Assembly (NCBI RefSeq): GCF_020905345.1
Contig: NZ_JAJJMO010000001.1
Span: 4,836,001-4,900,000 of the forward strand
From: Flavobacterium pisciphilum
GTDB taxonomy: Bacteria; Bacteroidota; Bacteroidia; Flavobacteriales; Flavobacteriaceae
DNA length: 64,000 bases
Direction: 5' to 3'
Shown: piece by piece, positions 1 to 9,511 of the stretch
How positions within the stretch are numbered: the stretch's first letter is position 1
How the letters are laid out: every line of letters begins with the position of its first letter
Made by a program: the position numbers and the translations under genes
The notes under the pieces: generated by a model
Databases searched by the model: none
What the model saw: the letters and a program-made list of their open reading frames with translations, nothing else
Told to the model about the DNA's origin: nothing

Positions 1-585
1 ATTAATTCGACATATCTCATTATCGATAACTGACTTTTTATAAGTAGCTTCAAGAGATTTAAAATTTGTTTTAAGTGAGTCTAGATTGGAACTCACCTCA
101 GCAATTTGATCTAAGATTTCATAACGCATTTTCTTGCGCCATACTTTCTCAACTTCGTTTTCCTTCATATATACGGGGAACGATTTTTTATAGAACCGAA
201 TCGTATCTTTTGCAGAATAATCAATAGGATCAGCTAAAATTTTTTGTAAAGCAACTTTATTTCTTATGAGACCATTTCTATATTTAGAAATAATGTCATT
301 CAAGAAAGTGCAATCTTTATTGAGAATGAAATTGTCAATATTCAATCGGTATTTTTTGACAAGAGCATCATATTCTGACTTTAGGAGGATGTTTCTAGAA
401 GAGTCTAGATCATCAATTAAGTTGTCAAAAACAAAAACCGATAGACTATCATCTACCGGTTTAGGTTGAATATGTTCGCTTTGAATAAGCGTATTTATTT
501 TAGTTAAAACTTCACATGTAGAGTCACTATTTTGACCAAACAGAGAGAAACTAAGAAGCAGAAATACTAATGAAAAATTTTTCAT
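1..585 (-). CDS. Tail-specific (C-terminal processing) protease, N-terminal part, cut by window edge
   Basis: The minus strand is open from an ATG at 585 to base 1 (195 codons, no stop). The product starts with a signal peptide (MKNFSLVFLLLSFSLFGQ) and continues into a helical region with HIQPKPVDDSLSVFVFDNLI and a following LDSSRNILL segment. This resembles the N-terminal domain of S41-family tail-specific proteases, which precedes the PDZ and serine protease domains of these periplasmic enzymes. The catalytic part lies outside the window, so the assignment rests on the N-terminal domain only. It reads as a chromosomal host gene, in the same direction as gcvT and outside the mobile element. 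Confidence 0.7.
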   Translation of the reverse strand, partial: MKNFSLVFLLLSFSLFGQNSDSTCEVLTKINTLIQSEHIQPKPVDDSLSVFVFDNLIDDLDSSRNILLKSEYDALVKKYRLNIDNFILNKDCTFLNDIISKYRNGLIRNKVALQKILADPIDYSAKDTIRFYKKSFPVYMKENEVEKVWRKKMRYEILDQIAEVSSNLDSLKTNFKSLEATYKKSVIDNEICRIN

Positions 586-775
586 AAATCGAGTATCAAC
601 ATTTAAACTAAAATTACACTAATTTTTTTGATAAAACGAGTATAATCTCACTAAAATACTGATTCCGAAATAGAATCTAACCACAGATTAAATTGATTTC
701 AATGATAAAACAGAGCTAATCATTTTAAGCTGTGGTATATAAGGTAAGCCTTAGTATAGTGCTTTTAAATATAAA

Positions 776-1858
776 TTATTTTTTGTAGAAAGGTAATTTT
801 GCCACTTTAGCAGGAACATCATTTTTTCTAATTCTAATAAAGATATCACTGTCTACAGCACTATTTGCAATAGTAACGTATCCTAAACCAATTCCAACGT
901 TCATTGATGGAGACATAGTTCCAGAAGTAACAATTCCAATTACATTTCCAGATGCATCTACAATTTCATAACCTTGTCTTGGTACAGCACGTTCCTGCAT
1001 TTCAAAACCAATAAGTTTTTTGGTAACACCAGCTTCTTTTTGCTTTTTAAGGTTTTCAGAGTTAGTAAAATCTTTAGTAAATTTTGTAATCCAACCCAAT
1101 CCAGCTTCAAGTGGAGATGTAGTATCATCAATATCATTTCCGTATAAACAGAAGCCCATTTCTAAACGTAAAGTATCACGAGCCGCTAATCCAATTGGTT
1201 TAATACCAAAAGAGGCACCAGCTTCAAACACCTTATTCCAGATGTGTTCAACCTCATCATTTTTGCAATAAATCTCAAAACCACCAGAACCAGTATAACC
1301 AGTAGCCGAAATAATTACATTTTCAACACCAGCAAAAGTACCAACTTCAAAATGGTAATAAGGAATAGCAGATAAATCTACAGTAGTTAAACTTTGCATC
1401 GCTTCAACCGCTTTAGGACCTTGAATTGCTAATAAAGAGTAATCATCCGATAGGTTTTTCATCTCAGCACCAACATCATTGTGAGAAGAAATCCAATTCC
1501 AATCCTTATCAATATTCGAAGCATTTACAACAAGTAAATACTCTTCCTCTTTCATTTTATAAATAATCAAATCATCTACAATTCCGCCATCATTATTAGG
1601 TAAACAAGAATATTGAGCTCTACCAATAGTTAGTGTAGAAGCATCATTCGAAGTTACTTTCTGAATCAATGCCAAAGCATTTGGACCAGTCAACAAAAAT
1701 TCTCCCATGTGCGAAACGTCAAAAACGCCAACACCAGTACGAACTGTTTCGTGTTCAGCATTTACACCTTCGTATAAAATAGGCATATTATAACCAGCAA
1801 AAGGTAGCATTTTCGCTCCCAAACCCTCATGTATGTGCGTTAGCGCAGTATTTTTCAT
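776..1858 (-). CDS. gcvT: Glycine cleavage system aminomethyltransferase (T protein)
   Basis: 360 aa, the normal full length for GcvT. It transfers the methylene group from aminomethyl-lipoyl H protein to tetrahydrofolate, releasing ammonia. Typical features are [19 protein letters not shown] near residue 45, the folate-binding core with DDLIIYKM and [11 protein letters not shown], and the C-terminal barrel with [10 protein letters not shown] and [11 protein letters not shown]. It starts at the ATG at 1858. It is a housekeeping gene and the last clearly chromosomal gene before the integrase, so the element's left junction lies just upstream of it. Confidence 0.97.
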   Translation of the reverse strand: MKNTALTHIHEGLGAKMLPFAGYNMPILYEGVNAEHETVRTGVGVFDVSHMGEFLLTGPNALALIQKVTSNDASTLTIGRAQYSCLPNNDGGIVDDLIIYKMKEEEYLLVVNASNIDKDWNWISSHNDVGAEMKNLSDDYSLLAIQGPKAVEAMQSLTTVDLSAIPYYHFEVGTFAGVENVIISATGYTGSGGFEIYCKNDEVEHIWNKVFEAGASFGIKPIGLAARDTLRLEMGFCLYGNDIDDTTSPLEAGLGWITKFTKDFTNSENLKKQKEAGVTKKLIGFEMQERAVPRQGYEIVDASGNVIGIVTSGTMSPSMNVGIGLGYVTIANSAVDSDIFIRIRKNDVPAKVAKLPFYKK

Positions 1859-2247
1859 TGTGTGTGTTTATAAAAGTGAATCGCAAATTTATTCAAAAAA
1901 TATTGTAAACAAGTACTCAAAATTATAAAAGTCGCAAAGATTTGGAGCTATTTCCTGTTATTCGCTATATCTTTATGTTTTTAAAGAAAAAAGATTAGTA
2001 AAAAGCAAAGTTAAGCAAAACGATTAAATCCGTTGCTATACAATGTTTTATAAAGAAGTAGTCTTTATTTGGAACTCGGTGTCTGATAGGTTTTGGGTTT
2101 GAAATGACAAAGTTAAGTTACTAATTCGTTACCGATTAATAGAGGTTCCTTATTAGTTTAAACGGTTATATTTCAGTGTTTTGCACTTATTTTTATATTT
2201 CCTTGTAACTCAATGTAAATTAATTTTAAACATTAAACATTTGAGTT
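1859..2247. other. Left junction region between chromosome and ICE
   Basis: No gene is seen in these 389 bases. They hold the gcvT upstream region (about 1859-1920) and the integrase upstream region. The left attachment site of the element should lie here, because gcvT is chromosomal and the integrase belongs to the ICE. I could not identify the att core: no GTAnnTTTGC sequence (the IntDOT core) is present, and the other end of the element is outside the window, so the direct repeat cannot be read. Confidence 0.5.
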
Positions 2248-3498
2248 ATGACGCAGACAAAAAAATCAACGTTCAAACTGCTTTTCTACTTGAAAAAGAA
2301 CGAACTAAAAAAAAATGGTAATGCTCCAATTATGGCACGTATTACCATTGACGGAACACCTAAAACTTTTGGGACAAAGTTAGAAATTGACCCTAGCAAT
2401 TGGGATCTAAAATATGGAAGAGTTGAGGGCAAAAGCGCAACAGCTTTAAATATTAATAAAAAGTTGGATAACATACGTGGGCGTATCGACAAAATTTATG
2501 AAGATATGCTGAAACACGAGGGCTTTGCTACTTCCCAAAAAGTAAAGCTCTCATTCTTGGGTGTTGGTGTAATGGATGATGCAATTCTAAAAGTCTTTAA
2601 CGATAAAAATGAGGATTTTAAAAAATTGGTTGACAAGGAAGAACGTTCACAAAGCACCTACAACAAGTACATCACGGTTTATAATCATCTTACCACTTTT
2701 ATCAAAGAACGCTATCATCGTGATGATATGGCCTTTCGGGAATTGACTGGAGATTTTATTAGGGAATTCGATTTTTATCTTCGGTACGATTTACAATCTA
2801 CACATAATACGGTTTGGGTTTACACGATGCCCGTACTAAGTCTGGTAGAATTGGCTATAAAAAAAGGTTTGATACGTGATAATCCGTTTCAAGATTATGA
2901 AATTAATATGGAAGAAACCGACAGGGGTTATATTCTTAAAGAAGATGTAGAAAAACTGATGATGTGTGCACCGCCCCACCCACGGTATGAGCTTGTAAAA
3001 GATCTTTTTATTTTCAGTTGTTTTACCGGACTTGCTTATGCGGATATTAAAAAACTAACAAGGAACAATATTCAGTCTTTCTTCGATGGCCATCAATGGA
3101 TCATCAGCAGAAGAAAGAAATCTGATATTGCGTCCAATGTTCGGTTAATGGAAATCCCTAAACGCATCATTGAGAAATATCAAGGTACGACAAGGAATGA
3201 ATTTATCTTCCCCGTTCCCACCAATGTAACCTGCAATACTCACGTAGGTAAATTGATTGTCGAAGCGGAAATCATTACGGAGCAAAAGGTAACTTTTCAC
3301 ACGGCAAGACATACTTTCGGAACAATGTTTTTGACCGAGGGCGTACCTCTTGAAAGCCTTAGCAAAATGATGGGGCATAAAAACATTTCCACAACACAGA
3401 TTTATGCTAAAATTACCAGCCAAAAGATTAGTAAGGATATGGATTTGGTAGCTCCTAAATTTAAGGAGATTGAAGAAGCGTTTTTACAGGTTATATAG
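2248..3498 (+). CDS. Tyrosine recombinase (ICE integrase, IntDOT-like)
   Basis: 416 aa. It should integrate and excise the element by site-specific strand exchange. Domains in order: N-terminal arm-binding domain (about 10-90, with FYLKKNELKKNGNAPIMARI, typical of Bacteroidota integrases), SAM-like core-binding domain (about 105-205), and catalytic domain (about 225-405). Catalytic residues can be read in FSCFTGLAYAD (first Arg-box region, where the usual Arg is not obvious, as in IntDOT-type enzymes), HTARHTFGTMF (HxxR) and MMGHKNISTTQIYAKI (His and the Tyr nucleophile). It is the first ICE gene, has its own terminator and points away from gcvT. Confidence 0.95.
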   Translation: MTQTKKSTFKLLFYLKKNELKKNGNAPIMARITIDGTPKTFGTKLEIDPSNWDLKYGRVEGKSATALNINKKLDNIRGRIDKIYEDMLKHEGFATSQKVKLSFLGVGVMDDAILKVFNDKNEDFKKLVDKEERSQSTYNKYITVYNHLTTFIKERYHRDDMAFRELTGDFIREFDFYLRYDLQSTHNTVWVYTMPVLSLVELAIKKGLIRDNPFQDYEINMEETDRGYILKEDVEKLMMCAPPHPRYELVKDLFIFSCFTGLAYADIKKLTRNNIQSFFDGHQWIISRRKKSDIASNVRLMEIPKRIIEKYQGTTRNEFIFPVPTNVTCNTHVGKLIVEAEIITEQKVTFHTARHTFGTMFLTEGVPLESLSKMMGHKNISTTQIYAKITSQKISKDMDLVAPKFKEIEEAFLQVI

Positions 3499-3521
3499 TT
3501 AATCACAATTTGATAATTACG

Positions 3522-3549
3522 AGCAGAACTTAACGGTTCTGCTTTTTTT
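3522..3549 (+). terminator. Intrinsic terminator of the integrase gene
   Basis: Stem GCAGAAC (3523-3529) pairs with GTTCTGC (3536-3542) and is followed directly by seven T residues, 24 bases after the integrase stop codon. This is a classic rho-independent terminator and isolates the integrase from the genes downstream. Confidence 0.85.
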
Positions 3550-4151
3550 ATGCCCATATTTTATAGCCAAAGCACATTTACTTCGCTCTGCTATTCCCTT
3601 TCTGTAAAAGAGCTTTTCGGCTACTTCTGGAACAGAAGATTAAAAAATGTTGCCATCTACGCCTCCCACACAAATACAATTTTTTAATCCTCTATTAGTG
3701 TGGCTTTGATAGCCCCACCGCTTTAAAAAAGTGTTTTAAAAATTCAGCGAATTGGAAGTGTTATTTCAATTCACTGTAAACCATTTCTCAATGCCATCTT
3801 CTTAGCTTCCACATTCATTTTTATCCAAAGACCCGTATGCTTTTTGTCCCATTTCAAGAGCAAAGGTATTTCCGTGTTCTTAACGCATCACAAAGGTCAA
3901 GCAAGTTTGGAAAATAATCTCCACCCGTTGGGTAGTATTTTTTTCCAAAACCTTGGTGATGCTAAACACGAACCTTTTATGCTCGTGAAACGAAACATAG
4001 CATACTCCGGCTCTTTACACGAATAAAAAAAATGTCAGATACGAAAATTAAAAGCATTGAAAATGGTAATGAAACGAAACAGCACCTCCTCTCATTGCCG
4101 AATAAATCAAAAAAAAATCAAATCAAAATCAATCACTAAAAATCAAAGGAT
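3550..4151. other. Noncoding, structured region between integrase and ssb
   Basis: About 600 bases without a convincing gene. A 13-base stem with one mismatch pairs GATTAAAAAATGTTG (about 3639-3653) with CAATTTTTTAATC (about 3678-3690), and a smaller AATTG/CAATT stem sits at about 3752-3773. Such palindromes near an integrase could be recombinase or excisionase arm sites or a small RNA, but nothing here decides it. A 60-codon frame at 3844-4026 has no recognisable content and is not called. Confidence 0.4.
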
Positions 4152-4544
4152 ATGAACATCACAGGCAGACTGACAAGAGATGCGGAAGTACGCACATTGT
4201 CGAACGAAAAACAGGTAGTAAACTTTTCAGTAGCGACCAACGACAGCTACCGTAACAAGCAGGGCGAACGAGTAGAGCAAACAACCTACTTCGATTGTGC
4301 CTATTGGATTTCTGCAAAGGTGGCAAGGCTACTGACCAAAGGCACTTTGGTAGAACTCACAGGACGAGTAAGTACAAGGGCGTGGGTAAGCAAAGACGGA
4401 GAAGCAAGAGCAGGTCTGAATTTCCATACCTCAAACATCAAACTGCACGGAGGTAGCAGGAGAACCGAAACCATACAGGCTACTGCACAAGCCGATAATA
4501 ACAAGGTTACAGCACAGGGAACAGATGACGACCTCCCATTTTAA
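4152..4544 (+). CDS. ssb: Single-stranded DNA-binding protein
   Basis: 130 aa with one OB fold at about 1-100 (MNITGRLTRDAEVRT, VVNFSVATNDSYRNKQGE, TTYFDCAYWI, LVELTGRVSTRAWV). It ends in the acidic tip DDDLPF, the C-terminal peptide by which SSB recruits replication and repair proteins. It probably coats the single strand of the element during conjugative transfer. It heads a series of same-strand plasmid-type genes running to the PRTRC set. Confidence 0.95.
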   Translation: MNITGRLTRDAEVRTLSNEKQVVNFSVATNDSYRNKQGERVEQTTYFDCAYWISAKVARLLTKGTLVELTGRVSTRAWVSKDGEARAGLNFHTSNIKLHGGSRRTETIQATAQADNNKVTAQGTDDDLPF

Positions 4545-4588
4545 CAAAGAGTATTCAATCATTTTTCAACATCAAAATTTTAAGCATT

Positions 4589-5662
4589 ATGGCACATAAT
4601 ATCAATTTCAACGAGAGAACAGGACGTTATTCATTCTTTAGCGTACAACAAAAAGCGTGGCACGGTTTAGGGCAAATCGTGGAGCAATACCCTACAAGCG
4701 AGGAAGCTATCAAACATGCAGGGTTAGATTACGAAGTTGTAAAATCACCACTATTTACCAAAGGTTCGGGTATTATCGAAACGGAAAACGGCATTGAGAT
4801 AGGCAGTAGTGAATTGGAAGTACCTAACTATTTCGCCAACATACGCACCGATAACAATGCAGTATTAGGTGTAGTTGGTAAGGATTACCACATCGTACAA
4901 AACCGTGAAGCTTTTAATTTCTTTGATGCTATTGTAGGCGGTGGCGAGGGTATTCTGTATGAAACCGCAGGAGCGTTAGGTAACGGAGAGCGCATATTTA
5001 TCACAGCCAAATTGCCCGACTATATCCGTGTAGGTAATGGCGATGATGTAACAGAAAAGTACATTTTCCTAACTACTTCGCACGATGGTAGCGGAAGTAT
5101 CACAGCCGCATTTACACCTGTCAGAATTGTTTGCCAAAATACGCTGAATGCTTCGCTACGCAGTATGACCAATGTAGTTCGTATCAAACACACTTCGGGA
5201 GCAAAAGGACGTATCGAGAATGCTCACAAGATTATGGGACTTGCCAACACATTGAGCAACCAATTAGAGGGAATTTTCAATGAATGGGCAAAAGTAAAGG
5301 TAACAGACCGAGAGGTTAAAAAGCTAATTCAATTGGCACTTTGCCCGAATAAGGAAACCTTTGATTTAATCAAAAAAGGTGCGGAAGATGAAATTTCAAC
5401 CGTGTTCAAAAACACCGTTGAAGATGCTTTTGCATACGCAATGATAAGCGACACCCAACAAATGGATACGACAAAAGGAACATTGTTCGGAGCTTATAAT
5501 GCGGTTACAGGTTACTATCAGAACGTAAGAAATTACAAGAATGATGAAGCCAAGTTGCAGAGCATTGTATTGGGTGGCACTGCTCAACTCAAATCACAGA
5601 AAGCATTTGAATTGTGTAATGGTTTTGCTTTAGATGGTGCAGAAACCCTAAACCTTAATTAA
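4589..5662 (+). CDS. DUF932 family phage/plasmid-like protein
   Basis: 357 aa, matching the DUF932 / TIGR03299 'phage/plasmid-like' family by its start (FNERTGRYSFFSVQQKAWHGLG) and the central segments IFITAKLPDYIRVG and TPVRIVCQNTLNASL. The family is common on plasmids, phages and ICEs and its biochemical role is not established. No enzyme motif, signal peptide or membrane segment is visible. It lies 44 bases after ssb, probably in the same transcript, and is followed by a hairpin at 5671. Confidence 0.85.
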   Translation: MAHNINFNERTGRYSFFSVQQKAWHGLGQIVEQYPTSEEAIKHAGLDYEVVKSPLFTKGSGIIETENGIEIGSSELEVPNYFANIRTDNNAVLGVVGKDYHIVQNREAFNFFDAIVGGGEGILYETAGALGNGERIFITAKLPDYIRVGNGDDVTEKYIFLTTSHDGSGSITAAFTPVRIVCQNTLNASLRSMTNVVRIKHTSGAKGRIENAHKIMGLANTLSNQLEGIFNEWAKVKVTDREVKKLIQLALCPNKETFDLIKKGAEDEISTVFKNTVEDAFAYAMISDTQQMDTTKGTLFGAYNAVTGYYQNVRNYKNDEAKLQSIVLGGTAQLKSQKAFELCNGFALDGAETLNLN

Positions 5663-5670
5663 ATAACAAC

Positions 5671-5698
5671 AGGCTACCGCTTTAATCGGTGGTAGCCT
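5671..5698 (+). terminator. Hairpin after the DUF932 gene
   Basis: AGGCTACC (5671-5678) pairs with GGTAGCCT (5691-5698) around a 12-base loop. The following bases (ACTAAAAACAAAAG) are A-rich and not T-rich, so termination may be weak and the hairpin may instead be an mRNA-processing or stability element between this gene and the next. Confidence 0.5.
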
Positions 5699-5714
5699 AC
5701 TAAAAACAAAAGTT

Positions 5715-6197
5715 ATGGCAAATTGGTGCAGTAATACAGTTGTATTCGAGGGGAAACCCGAAACAATCACAGCAATACAGGAACTTTTTCAATCAATGAA
5801 GGAAAAGGAAGAAAAAACCGAAGAAGGGCAACTACCCGAATTTATTTCTAAAAATAATGGTGGTTATTTCTTCAATATCTATTGGAATGAAGGCGATGAA
5901 GGGCAATTTCAGTATGAAACAAAATGGTCGCCCAATATAGAAGTAATTCAAAAGATAGCGGAACATTACGAAGTGAACTTTACACAGGATTATGAAGAAA
6001 TGGGCAATCTTATATATGGTAGGGCAACATTTTATGACAAGCTACTCACAGATATTTATTTGGAAGACGAAGATTTTGAACAATACGGGTTTGATGAAGA
6101 AACGGACACCTACCATTTCGAAGGAGAAATTTACGAAAGTGATTACGAGATATTGGAAACCTTGTTGGAACGAAAAATCAAAAATCAGCAACCTTAA
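5715..6197 (+). CDS. DUF1281 / YubB-like (Api92-like) protein
   Basis: 160 aa beginning MANWCSNTVVFEGKPETI, the start typical of plasmid and ICE proteins with the YubB ferredoxin-like fold (DUF1281). The middle holds FFNIYWNEGDEGQFQYETKWSPN, and the C-terminal half is very acidic (YLEDEDFEQYGFDEETD). The function is unknown; acidic small proteins of mobile elements are sometimes anti-restriction factors, but no evidence beyond charge supports that here. Transcribed with the following small genes. Confidence 0.65.
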   Translation: MANWCSNTVVFEGKPETITAIQELFQSMKEKEEKTEEGQLPEFISKNNGGYFFNIYWNEGDEGQFQYETKWSPNIEVIQKIAEHYEVNFTQDYEEMGNLIYGRATFYDKLLTDIYLEDEDFEQYGFDEETDTYHFEGEIYESDYEILETLLERKIKNQQP

Positions 6198-6208
6198 AAT
6201 CTACCGCA

Positions 6209-6550
6209 ATGGAAATAGTAACAATAATAGCCACAAAGTTTGTACGCCACGATGTACCCGAATTGGCAACCCTGCAAAATGCAAAGGTTTACTTATTAAG
6301 GGAAAAACTGAACAAAGGCGAAAAATTGAACCGAGCCGAAAAAAATTGGCTTGCAGAAGCAGTAAACCGAAACGCCTATTTCAAAAGAGCTGTACCGCTT
6401 ATGGGTTATCGCTTTGGATTTGAGGATGTTTTAAAATCCTATATCGTAAAGCAGTACGGTAGTTGGGCAGAATACAACGCTCCCGATAAAACAAGTCTTA
6501 GAAGTATCATTTATGGCAGGATTGACCAAATAGCGGAAATCAGCAAATAA
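6209..6550 (+). CDS. Hypothetical protein of the PRTRC-linked gene run
   Basis: 113 aa, basic and largely helical by composition, with no family I recognise. It starts 11 bases after the stop of the preceding gene and is followed 18 bases later by another small gene, so it belongs to the same operon as the PRTRC genes. No membrane segment, signal peptide or catalytic motif is visible. Confidence 0.6.
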   Translation: MEIVTIIATKFVRHDVPELATLQNAKVYLLREKLNKGEKLNRAEKNWLAEAVNRNAYFKRAVPLMGYRFGFEDVLKSYIVKQYGSWAEYNAPDKTSLRSIIYGRIDQIAEISK

Positions 6551-6568
6551 CACTTAAAGCCAAGTACG

Positions 6569-6751
6569 ATGAAAATCATAGATAAAAAAGGGAATTGGAT
6601 TGAAGTTACCGACCTCATAAAAGCTATTCAACAAACAGGTTGGTATAAAGAATATCAGCACCACCCACCAACAGAAACAGACAAGGAAAGACAGGAATAT
6701 TGGGCAGATATGCACGAGAAACTTAAAAAAGAAAAAAGTAATAACAATTAA
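6569..6751 (+). CDS. Small hypothetical protein
   Basis: 60 aa (MKIIDKKGNWIEVTDL, then HHPPTETDKERQEYWADMHEKLKKEK). It is soluble and charged, and not recognised. Placement is the main argument for it being a gene: it is tightly packed between the 113-aa gene and PRTRC protein E, with 12-18 base spacers and the same strand. Confidence 0.55.
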   Translation: MKIIDKKGNWIEVTDLIKAIQQTGWYKEYQHHPPTETDKERQEYWADMHEKLKKEKSNNN

Positions 6752-6763
6752 AATTTAAGAACG

Positions 6764-7381
6764 ATGAACACCAATTTTTTCAATCAGATACAGCAGTTGG
6801 ACTTTACAGGAGTATTACAACTGAACATTTCAAAAGGAATAGAAAGCAACCTAATTGTAACAGTATTGCTCAATAACGAACAATGCGGAGATAGTGCAAA
6901 AAATCTAATTCCACCATTGACCTTTAACGCCACACCCCAGGAGTTTGACGAGGGATTTTTTGAGCAGATAACCACACCTATACAAAAGGTATCGGGCTTA
7001 ATGGTGGATATGGAGAAATTTCAAAAGCAACTTGATGAAGCCAAAGCACAATCGGCAATCGAGAAAGCAAAAACCGAAAAAGAGAAAAAAGAAAAAGAAG
7101 TCAAAGACAAGAAGTTTAAAGATGCAATGGCAAAGGCGGACGAGTTGGAGAAAGAGGGCAAATTCCGTGAAGCGTGGATAAAAGTTCCCGATATAACGGA
7201 GTTTCCCGAAAAAGCAGACGAGATACGCAAACGCAAAATAGCATTATCCGACAAATTCGCAACACCGAGCCTTTTCGGAGCAATGGACGAAGCAAAACCC
7301 GAACCACCAATAGAGCAAGAAATTACTGCCGATTATCCTATTGATGAAACAGACGAAGATGAAAAGAATAGTAATCATTAA
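6764..7381 (+). CDS. PRTRC system protein E
   Basis: 205 aa. The N-terminal half (FFNQIQQLDFTGVLQLNISK, then LIVTVLLNNEQCGDSAKNLIPPLTF) is the PRTRC-E domain. From about residue 85 to 130 it becomes a Lys/Glu-rich coiled coil, and it ends in an acidic tail. PRTRC (ParB-related, ThiF-related cassette) sets occur on plasmids and ICEs; their joint function is not established. It is the first of five consecutive PRTRC genes here. Confidence 0.85.
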   Translation: MNTNFFNQIQQLDFTGVLQLNISKGIESNLIVTVLLNNEQCGDSAKNLIPPLTFNATPQEFDEGFFEQITTPIQKVSGLMVDMEKFQKQLDEAKAQSAIEKAKTEKEKKEKEVKDKKFKDAMAKADELEKEGKFREAWIKVPDITEFPEKADEIRKRKIALSDKFATPSLFGAMDEAKPEPPIEQEITADYPIDETDEDEKNSNH

Positions 7382-7392
7382 AACAGAACATT

Positions 7393-7611
7393 ATGTTATT
7401 AGCAACGCAATTAGAAAGAGTTTTTATACTCAAAGATAAAGGACAGGACATAAGACTGACCGACCCCGAACCACGTTGGAGCGTGGAAGCCGTAATGAAT
7501 TTTTACGCCAATATGTACCCGATTTTGACTACGGCAAAAGCATCTGCACCGCAGATAAAAGACGATGCAGTCGAGTACAAATTTGAGAGCGTAATGGGAA
7601 CGAAAGGTTAA
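7393..7611 (+). CDS. PRTRC system protein C
   Basis: 72 aa, matching the short PRTRC protein C by LTDPEPRWSVEAVMNFYANMYPILTTA. No enzymatic motif is visible; the domain is a small fold of unknown function that always travels with the ThiF-like and B proteins. It sits 11 bases after E and 17 before F. Confidence 0.85.
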   Translation: MLLATQLERVFILKDKGQDIRLTDPEPRWSVEAVMNFYANMYPILTTAKASAPQIKDDAVEYKFESVMGTKG

Positions 7612-7628
7612 ACCAAAATTTTAAAACA

Positions 7629-8792
7629 ATGAATTATGCAACGCAACATCATATCGGGAACTATCAGCATACCCGAACAGAAACGACAACGGCAATTGCA
7701 CCGACAGTTGGGCGAGTTCGCCAATTGGCTACAAAGACCAAAGGACGCAAACCAAGTGCAGAAAGACAAGCAGAAATCCGTACCAATAGCAATGCTACCA
7801 ATGGTATTCTAAAGTGTACGTTTCTGCCAAAACTGAAAACAGCAAAATCCGTACAGGCTTGTCAGAAAACGGAGAGGGATTTTTACAAGTCCCTTTCCCA
7901 ACTTGCCGAGCATTACAACATTGAGGCAACACAGACCAAGGATTTTGGTTTTCCCTACAATATCGTATTGGCTATGTGGGATATGGAAACCAAAGTAAAA
8001 CGTACCAACAAAAATTGGGATAGTTTCAAATTGGTACAGGACAGTAAGAAAACCTTTTTCGTAAGCGAGGAAAGGTACAATGTGGGTACGACCTTGTATT
8101 ATATTCCAATTATACCACTATTTCAAATGCTCAAAGACCCGAAGCGTAAAAAGACTGCACCGCTTCTATTATCAGTATGTAGTTATCTGTACCATATTGC
8201 CGATGTGCCGTATTACAGACAGGAAGACAGCTATCTGTATTGGTTATATGAAATGCACAAAGATTGGGTGGAACAGGACGAGAAAACGGACGAAACGGAA
8301 AGTTACAAACGTGAGTTGAGAAATGCCGAATACATTGGCGATAGAATAGAACAAAAGCTATTTAATCGAACTAATCTAAAGGTATTTGAACAGCGTTTGA
8401 ACCGATTTAAAAGTGTTGATATGTTCGACAAGGAATGTTGGCAAGTGGCTTGTAATGCGTTTGCCCTTTGTACAGAATATCCGAACACCACTATTTTCAG
8501 CAACGCAACATTGCCCGAAAAAGACCCTTATGATGATGACGAAAATGAAGTAATCGGAATGGAAAAGTACATTTCATTTATTGCAGATACCAGAGGCTGG
8601 TTATACGAAAGCCTTTCAGATACCATCAACAATGAATTTAACGAGTACGGAGCAATGGAAGAACCTACTATTTCCAAGCGATTTGACGGAAGCGAAATAC
8701 CAACAGCCAATCTTGATTTTGAGAACCGTTTGTTTGGTTTATTGAATGATTTGAGTGGAATATTATACGAATACAAAACGATAGAAAAATGA
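7629..8792 (+). CDS. PRTRC system protein F
   Basis: 387 aa. Residues 1-60 look like a variable, Thr/Arg-rich leader, so the true start may be further in; the recognisable part begins near FLPKLKTAKSVQACQKTERDFYKSLSQL. It is largely helical and rich in aromatic residues, without known catalytic motifs. Its stop overlaps the ATG of protein B (ATGA-type overlap at 8789-8792), indicating translational coupling. Confidence 0.85.
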   Translation: MNYATQHHIGNYQHTRTETTTAIAPTVGRVRQLATKTKGRKPSAERQAEIRTNSNATNGILKCTFLPKLKTAKSVQACQKTERDFYKSLSQLAEHYNIEATQTKDFGFPYNIVLAMWDMETKVKRTNKNWDSFKLVQDSKKTFFVSEERYNVGTTLYYIPIIPLFQMLKDPKRKKTAPLLLSVCSYLYHIADVPYYRQEDSYLYWLYEMHKDWVEQDEKTDETESYKRELRNAEYIGDRIEQKLFNRTNLKVFEQRLNRFKSVDMFDKECWQVACNAFALCTEYPNTTIFSNATLPEKDPYDDDENEVIGMEKYISFIADTRGWLYESLSDTINNEFNEYGAMEEPTISKRFDGSEIPTANLDFENRLFGLLNDLSGILYEYKTIEK

Positions 8793-9511
8793 ATACAACA
8801 ACAGATATAACAGACCATTTTGGCACATTGTACCATCCGAAATCTGCTTTGGTTTTCTATGAAACCAAAGGAACTGAAAACGATATGTATGTTGAGCATT
8901 TTGATATGGACATCAACGGAACGCCTATCAATGCCCATCCATTAACTGTAAAAGAAGCCAATATTTTAGCAAAGTCCTTACAGACCGATGAAGAAAAGAA
9001 CCAAGCTTTTTTAAAACCAAAAGGAATTTTGCCGACCAATATCTTACACATCAATCCAAATGCGGAAAAAGGTACGGTACTTTGGTACACCAAAACACAG
9101 CAACGGAAACTGTATTTTGTGGATAGTTTGGGCATACCCAGCGGAATGGCACAAGTACCGCCAATGCTTTGGTTGGCAAGCAAAAGCAGTCTTACGTTAT
9201 TTGCTTTGGCAAGCGACAGAAGACCCACCGAGAAAACGCCATTGCATTACGCACCTTACTTCAATATCTACGAGAAAGGCAATGTTTGTATGGGTACGGT
9301 GAGTGTTGATATTAAAAATTCGGCTTCGGTTGAGGAATTTCTACAGGCTTGGGAACATTATTTTTTCAAGTCCTATTTCAGTCATTCATTATGCGAAAAC
9401 TTGACGAAAAAAAACATTGTGAACCTTTGGAAAGACCTTATCAATACCGATAAACCCTTTCCTAAAGAAGTATTGAAAAAGAACAACAAAATCCTTAAAA
9501 ATCTATTGTGA
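8789..9511 (+). CDS. PRTRC system protein B
   Basis: 240 aa with the PRTRC-B pattern: an N-terminal beta-rich part (HFGTLYHPKSALVFYETKG), the stretch ILHINPNAEKGTVLWYTKTQ, and a C-terminal region with NVCMGTVSVDI and FLQAWEHYFFKSYFSHSL. Start and stop codons overlap F upstream and the ThiF-like gene downstream by four bases each, so the three are made together. Confidence 0.85.
   Translation: MNTTTDITDHFGTLYHPKSALVFYETKGTENDMYVEHFDMDINGTPINAHPLTVKEANILAKSLQTDEEKNQAFLKPKGILPTNILHINPNAEKGTVLWYTKTQQRKLYFVDSLGIPSGMAQVPPMLWLASKSSLTLFALASDRRPTEKTPLHYAPYFNIYEKGNVCMGTVSVDIKNSASVEEFLQAWEHYFFKSYFSHSLCENLTKKNIVNLWKDLINTDKPFPKEVLKKNNKILKNLL

Noticed and set aside
3844..4026. 60-codon frame between integrase and ssb
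   Set aside because: No ribosome site, no recognisable protein character and no operon context; it looks like chance in an AT-rich spacer.
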